Source: Gymnopus androsaceus JB14 (Eukaryota; Basidiomycota; Agaricomycetes; Agaricales; Omphalotaceae). Taken from it: DNA of 24,571 nucleotides. Shown here one piece after another: positions 1-10,800 of the stretch. The notes under the pieces were generated by a model. It saw only the letters and a list, made by a program, of their open reading frames with translations, searched no databases and was not told where the DNA came from. The stretch is from NCBI GenBank assembly GCA_009733575.1, contig ML769896.1:12191-36761 (forward strand). The letters are read 5' to 3'. Made by a program: the position numbers and the translations under genes. Each line of letters begins with the position of its first letter. Within the stretch, counting starts at the first letter, position 1.

Positions 1-1437
1 AATGTAGTTAGTCAGTCTGTTCATACTCCACAGCTTGTTTCCTTTGACTGACAGAGACCATGCTGTCCTATCCAGTCTGTCTGTGCCTTCCCTGAACTAC
101 TTATTTCATTCTTCTGATGAACATGGCTTTTCTCTCCCCAGTCTGTGAGCACTCTTCCTCCTTGTGGGCTTTCCAAGACTTTTACACCCTGTCCTAAAGG
201 CTGTTGAGTGCTGTTTCGCCATCTTGGGTTTCACTAAGGTATTTCCCCAGTATCTCCCTAAATCTCCATTCCTATAACTTCTTCCTACCAGGCTACTAGA
301 GCGAATGGTTTGCCATATACACTAGTGTGAGAGGAACTAAACTTACTTCTGTCCACTCATGCCTTAATTATTTTTATTATTCACTAGTTCTTCTACGGTG
401 TCTTCATGAGACAGAGAACATCTCATTTCTTCTTTGTCATCATCCATTCAGTGGGCTGCACACCTTGAACATGTTACAACCCAGAAAACTGGATAGGATC
501 TCCACCTGTGCGTCCAATGTTACATCCCAGCTGCAAATTATTTTGGGGAAATTGAAATGGAAGACACTTGGAGGAAGGATTGGATTATCCTCTACCAATT
601 CATTGATGTTTCACAACTCAAATCATGGATCTATACAGAACAATTAATGTTGCATGAGTACATCATATTTCTGTGAGTCCTTGTAATTACAAAGCTCAAG
701 GATGGAATCTAATCTACAGTAATTACTAGTAACACACTGTTTGGGATCAAGCAAGGGTAGGGTTGCCTTGATGAAATGGAGGAAGGGAGATCAAGGGAAA
801 TTGAATGTACACTAGAGTTAATATGTGCTCAAATGTTCTAAGCCAGAAATTGAACCGATAACGAGAGCGACTCGGCCATTCGAATTTCTGAGTTCACCGA
901 AACCAGCTACTTCTCGTCATTTTCAACAGCAAGATCTTCATCTATCAACGTTTAACATGCGTAAAAACGCTTACTAGGCTGCATCGCAGACAATGAACGC
1001 TGGATTCGCTCCGGGTATTGGGACGATAGCTTATTTTCCCAAGATCACCGCGAACTCGTCGTTCGTCCGAGAAATGGTGATACACCGTCGGGGTTCTTCT
1101 CTGCGAAAGACGTAAAGAAATCGGGTTCGTGTCGAAAGTCGTCGAAGGAGGGAGGAAGTGGTAACTGCTGCGTTAGCGTTGGCACAGGTTATTGCTGAGA
1201 AGACGCCTATTGAGTGTCGAGTGCGAAGAGACTTTTGAACCATGCCAGAGATCATACGTGAGTTCCGTCTACTAGCCTCTTGGATTATTCGTGTATAGCG
1301 TCGCCCAGAACCTCGATTACACAGCTGTGTGGAATGCTTCCACTCCAAACAAAAATACATATATTATTTGCTCAAGCGCATCGTTACTAACAGTGTCTCC
1401 CCTTTTCTTCCTACCACATGATGCAAGGCATATCTGC
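1..1437. repeat. Repeat unit A1: satellite end plus about 1.4-kb conserved unit
   Basis: The sequence matches 21737-23118 collinearly in direct orientation, with small indels and substitutions. Bases 1 to about 66 are the terminal, divergent monomer of the same 70-bp satellite that forms the large array at 18941-21803, so another array probably lies just outside the window to the left. The left 840 bases are AT-rich and CpG-poor in both copies. The right part (841-1437) has about 43 CpG by hand count. Homology stops near 1437. A 106-residue plus-strand frame at 327-647 has a counterpart in the other copy (22062-22391), but the two frames drift apart through indels, so I do not call it a gene. 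A 109-residue minus-strand frame (1031-1360) and a roughly 75-codon plus-strand frame in the CpG-rich part are also unrecognised. I cannot tell whether the unit is a dead transposon or a satellite-associated duplication. Confidence 0.9.
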
Positions 1438-4400
1438 AGGAAGACAACGTGTACCAAACTTCCGCGTCAATATACAGAGATCAAGCACCAGAAAATCAAT
1501 GCCTGGGCTTTGCAGAGAAATCCTCGTCCGCCTGGTGATGCTTATTTTGTGATGACGATGCTTGAGTTGCAGTGGTTGAGACTAAAAGTGTTTGTTAGAC
1601 CAAGAAACGGAGGCCATAACTAGAACTTACCCTAGGCCGCACAGTGTCGCTTCTATTAAGCCCAGAAAAGGACTCCATTCGTCCAGGAACAGAACTTTCG
1701 GATGCGTGCATATCTGTTGGTGGGTCCGAGTATAGTTTTGGTAAAGGCACGGACAGCTGGGGAGGAGAGCCAGAGCCACCAGAGCCAGGACTCGATAGAT
1801 CCGCCTGACGATCACGATAAAACGATAACCCGCTCATCAGGCCCTCAAGGTGTTTAACCACTACTGAAAACGTCGGCCGTTCCATGACTCTATCATTCCA
1901 GCAGCGCTCAAGGACTTGTCGAATACCCAGGCGATCCACAATCTTTGAAGGGAATGGCGGTCGGGAGTTTTCTTCTATAAAGGGAGGGTATGGTTTAGTT
2001 GGCGAAACAGATTCTTCAACAAAGTAGACGCATACCCAAAACAAGTTTCTTGACTATATCGTCTGGCATCATTGGCCAGGGAAGACTCCCGAAAGTCACT
2101 ATTTCCACGCACGTAATTCCAAATGCGTATACATCGTTTTCCTTGGTGAGGAGGGAATGTTCAGCCATAAGCTCCGGTGATTGCCAACGAAGTCCGTCTG
2201 TGTATGGTATACCGTTATTTAGCTAAGATTAGTGCTGAAGGGACGATCTAACGACGCACGGGCATGTTTAGCGTTTTTGTAGGAGATCTGAGATATATTT
2301 TTGCTATGACCAAAATCGGCTAGTACACATCGGAGGTCGTTATCGAGTAGAACGTTTGCTCCCTAAAAACGCACAGGTACTAATTAGGAAACAGTTCCTT
2401 TTAAAAGAGTTTAAAACGTACCTTGAGATCTCCATGAACCACCTGCGCCGAGTGCATGTACTCCATAGCTCTCGAAATCTCAACCATGAACCGGAGCAAA
2501 TCAGGCTCAGAACTATCACCATACACCTCCGAAACCATCGATGCTCCGCTAACCATGCTTCCATCCCATTCCAATCGCTTCAAGTACTCTGGCAAAGACC
2601 CATTCCTCATGTACGGACTGATGAGGAACCGCGGTACGTCTTGAGATGGACCGCTTGCACCGTAAAGCCGAAGGACGTTGGGATGGTTAAGCGATTTCCA
2701 TACTGCCACCTCAGCAAGGAACGTTTCACGGTTGGTAGACCTCTCAAGGACTTTGATAGCGATAGCGCGGTGTCTCCAGGTTCCCTTGTATACATTGGAG
2801 AAGAATCCTCTGCCTATCAACTCCTGGAAGATAATGTCGCTTCTGTGTAAATTCTTCTTGTTAGACCGCCCAAAATACTTTCACAAAAGAATCGACAAGA
2901 CGTACTTTTCGATAGTCCAACTGGGAAGATTCATATCGTACCCTTGCACCAAACGCTGTACCGCAGCAATATCCGACTCTATGTGCTCCCCATCCAACAC
3001 ACTCGCCTGCTTCCCATCTAGTGGCCAAGTGAATGACCTCGTATGAGGAAGCTGCTGTGTCGAGCGCATTGCTGAACTCGGGGGAGCTTTCCAATGCGAA
3101 CCCTTCCCTTCCAATACCATCAACAGCGTCCGGATAGCTGTGGGCATATCCTTCCCGGCAACCTGCAAGACCCTTTGCATATCATCATTGCTTTTCGCGT
3201 TCAGCGCCGCTGACAAAAGTTGACGCAAGTCCGTCATGTCGGCTGCTTTGTCGAGCTCGTTTTGGTATGCTTGGAGAGCACGGAGTCGGTCTCGGATTCG
3301 CTTCAGCGTCCGTCATCGCTAGATCATCAGCGGCGGGAGGTGATGAAGCGAATCGGGGAGTTGGTGGAGACTTGATTCGACATCGTCTACAGGGTCTAGT
3401 TCGCCTAAGGGTTGTGCATCCTGCGAACCCTCAAATAGAGTACCCGGACTTGCTTCAACAAGCTGGTTAGAGGGACGTAACGTATTTTTCTCGATGCGCA
3501 TGAGAATGGATATCTGAATGAAAATTGGTAAGCCTTGCTTCACAAGAACGCCAGGTAGAGCTCACATTGAAGACGACCATACAGTCATTCAATGACTCGT
3601 GACACCTCTCGATCTCGGACAGAATTTCATCTCGTTCGACAAACCGCTTCCAGAACGGTCGATCCCTCAATTCCACCATCAGGTCGTAGATTAAATTGAA
3701 GGAACTTTGCACGGTATCATCAGTTGCAATACTCAGGCGAGGCGATGAAGGTTCTTACCTTTCGAGTCTTTTGAGAGGTTTGTCGAGCTCGGCCTTGACT
3801 TTATCCCCTTGTTCATGAACCTCGTCGTATATAGCGAGGAGAAAGTCTGCGCAGCGAGCAGTTAGACGTAAACACGCGAGTCGGTTGGACTAGAAAGGCG
3901 AAAATATAAACATAGAGCAATATTAGAACATGGACACGACATACCCCGACCGCATCGACCGCATCCCAGATGCTCGAAAGCAATTTAGCCACCATCCCAA
4001 GACCTGGAACGGGAATTACTTCCCCCGTCTCTGCGACAACCTCAAGACCAACGCGCGCGACCTCGAGAACCGAATCGACAGCCAAATTAACGCGCTACAA
4101 AGCATTAGCAACATATAAAATAGAAATGATAGCACCCATACCATTTTCGTCCTCAGATATGCATCTGTCTGCTCCTTCGGAACAGGTGGTTGTTTCTTCG
4201 ACGGTGTTCCCCTCCACGCTCGAGGGCTAAAGAACTTGTGCCATGAATGACTGGTATCTGTCGACTCGCGAGAACTCTCCCTTGAAGAGGGTGGAGAAAC
4301 CTTGATCGGATATGCACTTCGACCTCGCCCACGACTGAAACTACCAGCAGAAGCTAATCGGGATGCTCTATTAGGACTGAGATTATCACCAGTGGATCCG

Positions 4401-4576
4401 AAGCTTAGCCGGTGAGGTTTGGATGGAGGGGTAAGCGAATTGTGGGGCAGGGACAGCGAGGGATCGGAACCTGTGTGTCTGTGAAAAGACTGATGCGGCT
4501 CGACAGGTGAGGAAGGCTCTGAATTAGTCTATCCTGCTGCAGAGTCTATATCGATAGTAGGTAGTTTAGAAAACAT
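1411..4576 (-). CDS. TKL-type protein kinase with MLKL-like helical N-terminal region
   Basis: Eleven exons join with consistent phases: 4576-4142, 4094-3945, 3889-3759, 3704-3566, 3513-3391, 3300-2906, 2842-2422, 2362-2260, 2197-2036, 1974-1631 and 1581-1411, giving about 857 residues. Residues 1-145 are Ser/Pro-rich and disordered. Residues 146 to about 440 are helical (starting VNLAVDSVLEVARVGLEVV, with IPVPGLG and KLLSSIWDAVDAVG) and resemble the MLKL-type four-helix region of Agaricomycete kinases. The kinase domain, about 459-740, has a Gly loop (GRGFFSNVYKG), Lys in AIAIK, HGDLKGANVLL (HGD instead of HRD, usual in this group as I recall), ADFG, WQSPEL, DVYAFG and a late RPTF. Catalytic Lys, Asp, Asn and the DFG Asp are present. 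A Ser/Gly/Pro-rich tail follows. Oddities: codon 16 is TAG (4531-4529), so translation must start later (for example the ATG at 4144) or the gene is dead. The donor at 3390 and the last exon are uncertain; reading through 1630 instead stops near 1595. Role in signalling or cell death is inferred. Confidence 0.88.
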
Positions 4577-5410
4577 CGTTGCTAGAAAAGACGGAAAGAA
4601 AATTAATACGTGAGGAAAGAGACGTGAATGAACACGTTGTTACGCACTTTGGTAACCCTTCATAGCATCTCCTAGCGCTAGATTCTTGCTGCTGTGGACG
4701 AACGAACGAAAACTGATGGGGCAGCGAGAGCCAAAGCTTCAGATACTAGTATAGCAGTCAATCAAGCGGCGAGCTAACCAGCGTCCCAGCGTCAATACAC
4801 GCAGCAGATCCGACCGTTAGAGCAGAGAGCAACTCATAATGCGGCATGAGAATCCAAGGCTGTTCCATTAGCTTCTATGATGATGTTTTGCGAAGGGTTC
4901 CAAGGGCATGGATGCAGATGTCACGATATCCTCTTTCCGTCTGCAGACTATAGCAGTAGATGGCAGTCTGCTGTCCCTTTGGGGCTCTGCAACATGAGCT
5001 CAGCTCAACCCGGATCCGAAATAACTGCTTTACTCGCCATTATCCTTTGTTAAAGCTCCCTAAGCAAAGATGCGCGTGTTGTTCCACGAATTCACCTTTC
5101 GATCAGCGATTTGAAGTACTAGAGGCAGCTTTAGAAGCGGAACAGCAGCTGAGCAGTGAAAGAAAGGAGGGTACGTTAGAATGGATTAGAATTAAAAGAA
5201 GCGATATAAAAACGCGTTACTGCTTACCTGTAGATTGTCAAACAATCATTGGCAATGATCTGTCAGAATCATTAACTGCGCTAGATCTACTAATAAAGCT
5301 TGACTCGGGAGCGATGAGTCGAGCATGCAAAAATGGTGGCAGCTTGGGTTCAAAACTTCAAGTTCAAAGAGTGCTGGCGCCGCGGCCTCGGGACAAGCGC
5401 TAAACAGGCG
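3300..5410. repeat. Segmental duplication B1 (kinase 5' half and upstream region)
   Basis: This stretch aligns in direct orientation with 12415-14505 at roughly three-quarters to four-fifths identity by eye. It covers kinase exons 1-5, their introns and about 830 bases upstream of the kinase ATG. The left edge lies at the exon 5/6 junction. The right edge is fuzzy, near the sequence around 5400, just before the dehalogenase gene. The dehalogenase, two transposons and the CpG-poor tract lie between the two copies, so the copies are now about 9 kb apart. Confidence 0.85.
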
Positions 5411-5545
5411 CTTGAAATCCTGGCTCTCGACGCCAATTGCTTCCAGGTTCAACCTGCTGGAAAATCGCGCGAGAAATTTTCTATACTAGTACTGCGATGG
5501 TTTCCAAACATCCAACGTTCTCTTTGCTCATAACGGTCTTCAAGC
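4577..5545. promoter_or_regulatory. Intergenic region between divergent kinase and dehalogenase genes
   Basis: This 970-base stretch lies between the kinase start (minus) and the dehalogenase start (plus) and should contain both promoters. Most of it is duplicated at 13690-14505. A TATA-like element is at about 5203-5211 (GATATAAAA, plus); the second copy reads GATATGAAA. A pyrimidine-rich CTTTTCTAG with an upstream TATTAAT just before the kinase ATG looks like a 3' splice site, so a short 5' exon further upstream (about 4665-4650) is possible. A 147-codon plus-strand open frame (4960-5403) is not kept open in the duplicate and matches no family I know, so I do not call it a gene. Confidence 0.5.
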
Positions 5546-6591
5546 ATGTCAGCCTTAAAGGGTGTCGAAGTTTTGCTTTTTGACGTCTTTGGAACCGTAG
5601 TAGATTGGCAAAATTCAATCACCAAAGCGCTCGAAGATTTCGGAAAGCAATATTCACTTGAAGGTTCGTTCGATTGTGTTCGATCTCATTGCGAAAATAC
5701 CTACTTTTGACTTGCAGTCTCCGTAGAAGAATGGCAGGGATTTGCCGATGAATGGAGAATACTGGGAGAGTCGATAATCTGGTTGCCCTTGTTTACATTG
5801 TACTGAAATCAAATCTATTACAGAGAACAGATTGCTCAAAGTGGAGGTGGTCCTAACAACGTTGTGCATCGAGAGGTATTTGAGACTACCGAGTATCATG
5901 AAGCGCGTGATGGAGCTCCCTCACAGATCCTTGACCAAATACTCTCTTCTTCAAAGTGGTCGCATGTAGGGAAGGTCTTGGATGAGGAGGCTCGGGCTCA
6001 CCTGACCTGGCGTCGCATGAACAGTATGTCTGTCCCATAACGTATTTTCTCGCATCCCATTTACTCCATTCACGCAAATCTGAAAGGCTCTCCTGATGCT
6101 GTTCCGGGTCTTTACGCCCTCAAGAATGTTATTGTTGCGGCACTATCAAACATGAACATGCGCCTTCTTGTAGATCTAGTTGGTTTGCTCGCTTGCCCCT
6201 CGGTATTAATCCCGAGTCACATAGGCAAAACACGCTGATCTACCCTGGGACGCTGTATCTCAAGCTCATTCTTTAATTCTTACAAGCCGTGTGTATAATT
6301 CCTTTTAGAATTTTCTTGCTATTGTTCATTTAATGGCCTTTAGAAACCCGGCCACCTACCAAGGCGCTCTTGCTAACCTATCGCTCGCCGGAACACCTCG
6401 CAAAGCTGCTATGGCCGCTTCATGCATGGGACCTTCGTGGTGCGGCAAAGGTTGGTCTGAAGACGGTTTATGTGACTCGTCCACAGGTGGATCTGTCAGT
6501 TTCGTCAACGATGGAAGTCAAAAGCAAGGCAGAGGGAGAATTCGATGTGGTAGCTCAGGATTTTCAAGAGCTAGCTCGATTGTTCCAGTAA
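5546..6591 (+). pseudogene. Haloacid dehalogenase-like hydrolase (HAD type II), frameshifted
   Basis: The encoded protein resembles fungal type II haloacid dehalogenases, which hydrolyse the carbon-halogen bond of 2-haloacids through an aspartyl-enzyme intermediate. The start ATG is followed by motif I, LLFDVFGTVVDW, with the nucleophile Asp. Then come motif II in VAALSNMN, motif III in SYKPNP (Lys) and motif IV in HAWDLRGAA (Asp). The end is VKSKAEG and DVVAQDFQELARLF. Exons: 5546-5663, 5718-5769, 5824-6023, 6087-6178, 6225-6288 and 6344-6591. Two breaks remain after splicing. One base seems lost in 6249-6260, between PWDAV and the frame leading to NSYKP. One T seems gained at 6418-6420, between KAAMAA and HAWDL. 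All four catalytic motifs survive, so decay would be recent, or these are sequence errors. The exon 2 donor is the weakest junction. The substrate cannot be told from the sequence. Confidence 0.82.
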
Positions 6592-7042
6592 AAGAGAGGT
6601 CCTCTTGCTAGTATAAATAGTTAAAACGTCCGAATCAGTACTTGTATGGTTATTAGGCTGGTTTGAGCCCACACGGACACGTAGTCAGTAGAAAGATGAT
6701 ATATATTCTATCAAGTAGAAAATGATGATGGTACCAATAACAAAGTTTTCTACGCTACTCGCCAAAGGCCCGTATTCTTTGAACTATATAGTGATGCGTG
6801 GATATGATATATAAAAAATGTGTAGCCTTATGAGAATGGCCTTTGGAACTATCCAGGCCTGCGCTCTTAGCTACTAGCTTGTATCATTGGGAGAAAGACC
6901 GGGAGGTCTTTGGGTCCCAGCGCCAATTTCCAGTATACACAGTCAGCTGCGATTCCCACTATGTAGGAGTGCACGACGCATCCAGCTACTGTGGATACCC
7001 CCTAAACGTAGGAGGTGCACGGAATACTAAAACAACTTCCAG
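6592..7042. other. Intergenic spacer
   Basis: No gene is visible. The first part is the presumed 3' flank of the dehalogenase. A perfect 7-bp stem with a 4-base loop (AAAGACC / GGTCTTT) sits at 6894-6911. The only open frame (6843-7100) runs into the transposon and has no recognisable content. Confidence 0.5.
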
Positions 7043-7842
7043 GGCAGCTTTTCTCAAGAAAGTGGTTTTTTACTTGAGTAATTCTCAAGTAAATTCTTAG
7101 GAAGTTCCTAAGAATTAAAGGAAAGAAAAAGTATTCTAAATTGTAAGTAATACACTTAGATAAATACTCAGTAAGTAAATAGTTAATGCCTGAGTAATTC
7201 TTAAGTAAATTCTTGAAAAGTTCCTAAGAATTGAAGGAAAGAAAAGAATTTTATATTGTAAGTAATACTTAGATAAATTCTAAATAAGGACATAGTCAGC
7301 ACATGCCTGTAAACTAAAGCAAAGCAAAGTAAAGTGAAAGTAAGGTAAGTAAATACTAAGTAATATACTGTATAATTACGACCAATAGTTCCCGGGTTTC
7401 ATGTGTTACACAGGAACTTCAAAAAAGTATAAGTTCTCTTACTATATATGGTATAGCTGGCGAAGCCAGCCGGAAAAAAAATTACCATAATAGGCAAGGG
7501 CACCGAAAAATTGGCCCCCGTTATGCGTTATGATTTCCAAATGATCAAGTTCCCGGGGCCGGTGGTACGGTTACGGGAACTATTGGTCGTAATTATACCG
7601 TACTGAGTAAAGTGTGTGAAGTAAGTTGCTAAGTAAGTAAAGTAGGTAACTTGAAAATACTTAGTAGAACAAGAGAATTTGTTTACTATTTCCTTAGGCA
7701 GTAACCTTACTTACAATTTACTCAAGTTGTCCTCAAGTATTTTAGTATTAACTAGTAAAAAAACCAAATTTTGTTCAGGCAAAACTTAAGTAAAACTTGA
7801 GAATTCCTTAAGTAAAAAACCACTTACTTGAGAAAAGCTGCC
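7043..7842. mobile_element. 800-bp non-autonomous DNA transposon (MITE-like)
   Basis: The two ends are inverted repeats of about 48 bp with roughly three mismatches: 7043-7090 against the reverse complement of 7795-7842. Each begins GGCAGCTTTTCTCAAG. No transposase is encoded. The interior is AT-rich and full of AAGTAA/TTACTT motifs, the kind of subterminal repeat that transposases bind. A direct repeat of about 118 bp occurs inside (about 7075-7185 and 7190-7290). I could not find a convincing target-site duplication. The left end reads CAGGGCAGC, as in some hAT elements, but the right end lacks the matching CCCTG, so superfamily is open. A second element is nested inside. Confidence 0.85.
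7371..7597. mobile_element. Nested 223-bp MITE with TA target duplication (Tc1/mariner-like)
   Basis: A perfect 22-bp terminal inverted repeat runs from 7373 to 7394 and, reversed, from 7574 to 7595. It begins TAATTACGACCAATAG and ends at TTCCCG. It is flanked by TA at 7371-7372 and 7596-7597, the target duplication of the Tc1/mariner superfamily. The 179-bp core has no coding capacity and is more GC-rich than its host, with short palindromes such as GCTGGCGAAGCCAGC (about 7455-7469). It inserted into the 800-bp element, so it is the younger of the two. Confidence 0.85.
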
Positions 7843-7849
7843 ATAGATT

Positions 7850-10800
7850 TACACTAAAAGTGATAAAATAGCCAGGTGGCATTGAAAGTGAACATAGACT
7901 TGAGTCTTGAGATGAAGAACTTTCAGATCCATGATGAACTGAGTGGGAACTTGAACTTTGATGAGTATAGACAGCAGAGTTGCATAGCACTGTAGTGATA
8001 AGCAAGGTGTTATCCTAGCTTGGAAGTATTAGTCACCCTTAGAGTTATCTTGGTGTAGAAAGCGAGTAGTGCCATAGCAGAAAACATGGGTAAGAGAGGC
8101 TGTGGTAAGGCCAAGTGAAGGAAGCAGAGAGTTTCTGTAAGGTTTGAGGGTATCTGATTAGCAGCAGGAAGGTTGTCATGAAGGCTGGCATGCTGATCAA
8201 TTATTACCATGGTAATTGTAGGAGTTGTTGGAGAAAGATATAGATAGCAGTAGCAGATGAGAGGGTAGCAGCTGATTATTGAGGTGGAGTATATTGCCAG
8301 AGTAGTAGTAGTGGTAGCAATGGCAAGTAGCAGATTGTAGTAGCACATAATGATAGCAGTAAGAGTTTCTCTTGGCATTTGTGGTGTAGGCAGATCAGAG
8401 AAGATGGGCTGTGGATGCAAGAAAGTGCCAGCAGCACAGTTGGATCCAGGAGAAGTCAAACAAGCAAGCTGGATTATGGACTTCTATGAGAAGCATGGTT
8501 AGACTCAGAGTGAGTTGCATCAATATGTTGTATGACTGAGAAAATTGAGAACAGATAGTGTTAGAGTACTGGCACATCATAAATGTGAATAATGGTAGCA
8601 GGAGAGGTAGCAACTGCTAGTAACAGCTGATGACACTGCTAACTTGTTTGATTTGGAACAATCAGAGAAAACCAAAGCCTGAGAAGGAGCATGCAAGCAG
8701 TGAACATAGATGATGGTTGATTGTGGCCACCATAGGAGCACCCATAAGTAATGGTTGCCTGTAGTCATTTGTAGATGTTTTGAAATTAGAGAGAGATTAG
8801 GCTGAGCCAGTAGTAGGGATGCTATCATATAAGTAGTGAATTTAGATGTGGCAAGAAGCACTTGCCACTTGTAGAACAGAGGTGGCAGTAGCGGGTAGCA
8901 AGTAGCCATAGCAGTAGCAGATAGTGGGTAGACTTTGCTGGTAAAGAAGTGATAGCCACAGAAGTAGCAAGTTGCCTTGTAAGACAGGGGTAGTGGTAGC
9001 AGGTAGCAGGTAGCCATAGCAGTAGCAGATAGTGGGTAGACTTTGCTGGTAAAGAAGTGATAGCCACAGAAGTAGCGAGTAGCCTTGTAAGACAGAGGTA
9101 GCAGTAGCAGGTAGCAGGTAGCAGGTAGCCATAGCAGTAGTAGATAGTGGGTAGACTTTGCTGGTAGAGAGGTGATAGCCAAAGAAGTAGCGAGTAGCCT
9201 TGTAAGACAGAGGTAGCAGTAGCAGGTAGCATTAGCTGGTAAAGGAGAGATAGCCACAGAAGTAGTGAGTAGCACTTGTAAAACAGAGGTAGCAGTAGCG
9301 GGTAGCAGGTAGCCATGGCAGTTGCAGATAGTGGGTGGCATTTGCTGGTAAAGAAGCAATAGCCAGTGGCTATTAGCCACAGAAGCGGTGAGTAGCACTT
9401 ATAAGATAGAGGTAGCAGTAGTAAGTGGCAGGTAGCCATAGCAGTAGCAGATAGTGGGTAGTATTTGCTGGTAAAGAAGCAATGGCCACCAAAGTAGTGA
9501 GTAGCACTTGTGAGACAGAGGTAGCAGTAGCAGGTGGTAGGTAGCATTAGCTGGTAAAGGAGAGACAGCCACAGAAGAAGTAGCATATGAGCAGCAGACA
9601 TATGAGCAGTAAGTATAGAGATAGTCAGTGGCTGGTAGTTGTAGATGAATTAGTGGTAGCAGCTGTGGAAAGGACAGAGATAGTGGGAGCAGGTAGCATT
9701 GCTTGTAAAGAAAAGATAGTCACAGAGGAAGTAGTGCATGAGCATTGGGTATGAAACAGTGTTACAGTGGTAGCCAATAGCAGGTAGTTGTAGAAAGGTT
9801 GGTAGTAGTAGCTGTGGAGAGACGGAGCAGCTTGTTCGAGTCAGAGGAATCAGAGAAGGTAGTTGAAGAAATAGCAGTACATGTGTAGGTGCTTGTAGAT
9901 GCGGAGAAGTTGCCATTGGAATAGTTGAATAGCCATGTCTGCAGAAGTGCTGTGAATTGCCATTCAGAATGGGCAACATGCAAGTGGTGATCATAGATAG
10001 TAGTGCTTGTTACCGGTGAGATAGCAATAGCAGTTGAGCTTGCAGAAGAGGCATTTGCAAGTTGCAGTCTGGAGTAAGCTGAATAACTAGACTACTATTT
10101 TTAGGCTCGATAGGCATTTGGTAGTGGCCAGTATACATGGATTCTGTTTGTTGGAGAATCAATGATAGCAGTCAGAGGAGATAGCACTTGTGAATAGTGG
10201 TGGTAGTCACTGGACAACAAACAACCGCAGTTACAAGTAATGTCACCATAGCTTGAAGTGAGTTGAATAAATATGTTGAAGTGAACAGAAGGAGCCAAAC
10301 TAATATTTGGTGAGTCTAGCATGCAAGCAGAGAACCCAGGTAATGGTAGTAATTGTTTGTAAATTGGTGATAGCAATTACAGGCAATGCAGTGGAGTTAT
10401 TAGACGATTAGCTATAGCAGTTGCAAGTTGCAGTCTAGAGTGAGTTGAATGAATGATCAAGCAGAAAGAGTTGAAAGTGGTGTTTAACAGAGTTAATGTG
10501 CAAGGCATGAACACAGCTAGTTGTAGAAGTTGAGTTGTAGGCTTGCAACATGAGTGGTATGTACCAATAACTTGGAACATAGGTGATCCATGTAGATAGC
10601 AGCAGTATTTTAGGACAATAGCAGCTTCAACTTTGAAAGCTGTAGCATTGATATCAGTGAATGTGAGTCTGGTTTACATAGTAAATGGGCAGTAGCAGTT
10701 GCTGGGCAATTAATAATACCAGTCTCGGGTCACTGTCTGTAGTAGTTGAATGGTTCAGTGCAAAGGTCACAAAATTGTGGAATGGAAACCAATAAGGGGG

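Noticed and set aside
327..647. 106-codon frame in repeat unit A1 as a gene
   Set aside because: The second copy reads 109 codons with the same start but frame differences through the middle and a different end, so selection on the protein is not evident.
4960..5403. 147-codon plus-strand frame upstream of the dehalogenase
   Set aside because: It is not kept open in the duplicated copy at 13690-14505 and shows no known motif; it also lacks features of a spliced gene.
6894..6911. Stem-loop resembling an intrinsic terminator
   Set aside because: No following T-run, and intrinsic terminators are not used by fungal nuclear genes.
8577..9601. Two overlapping minus-strand frames of 258-273 codons
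   Set aside because: They encode low-complexity Leu/Tyr/Ala/Thr repeats in two frames at once, a by-product of the GTAGCA-type minisatellite and its rarity of minus-strand stops.
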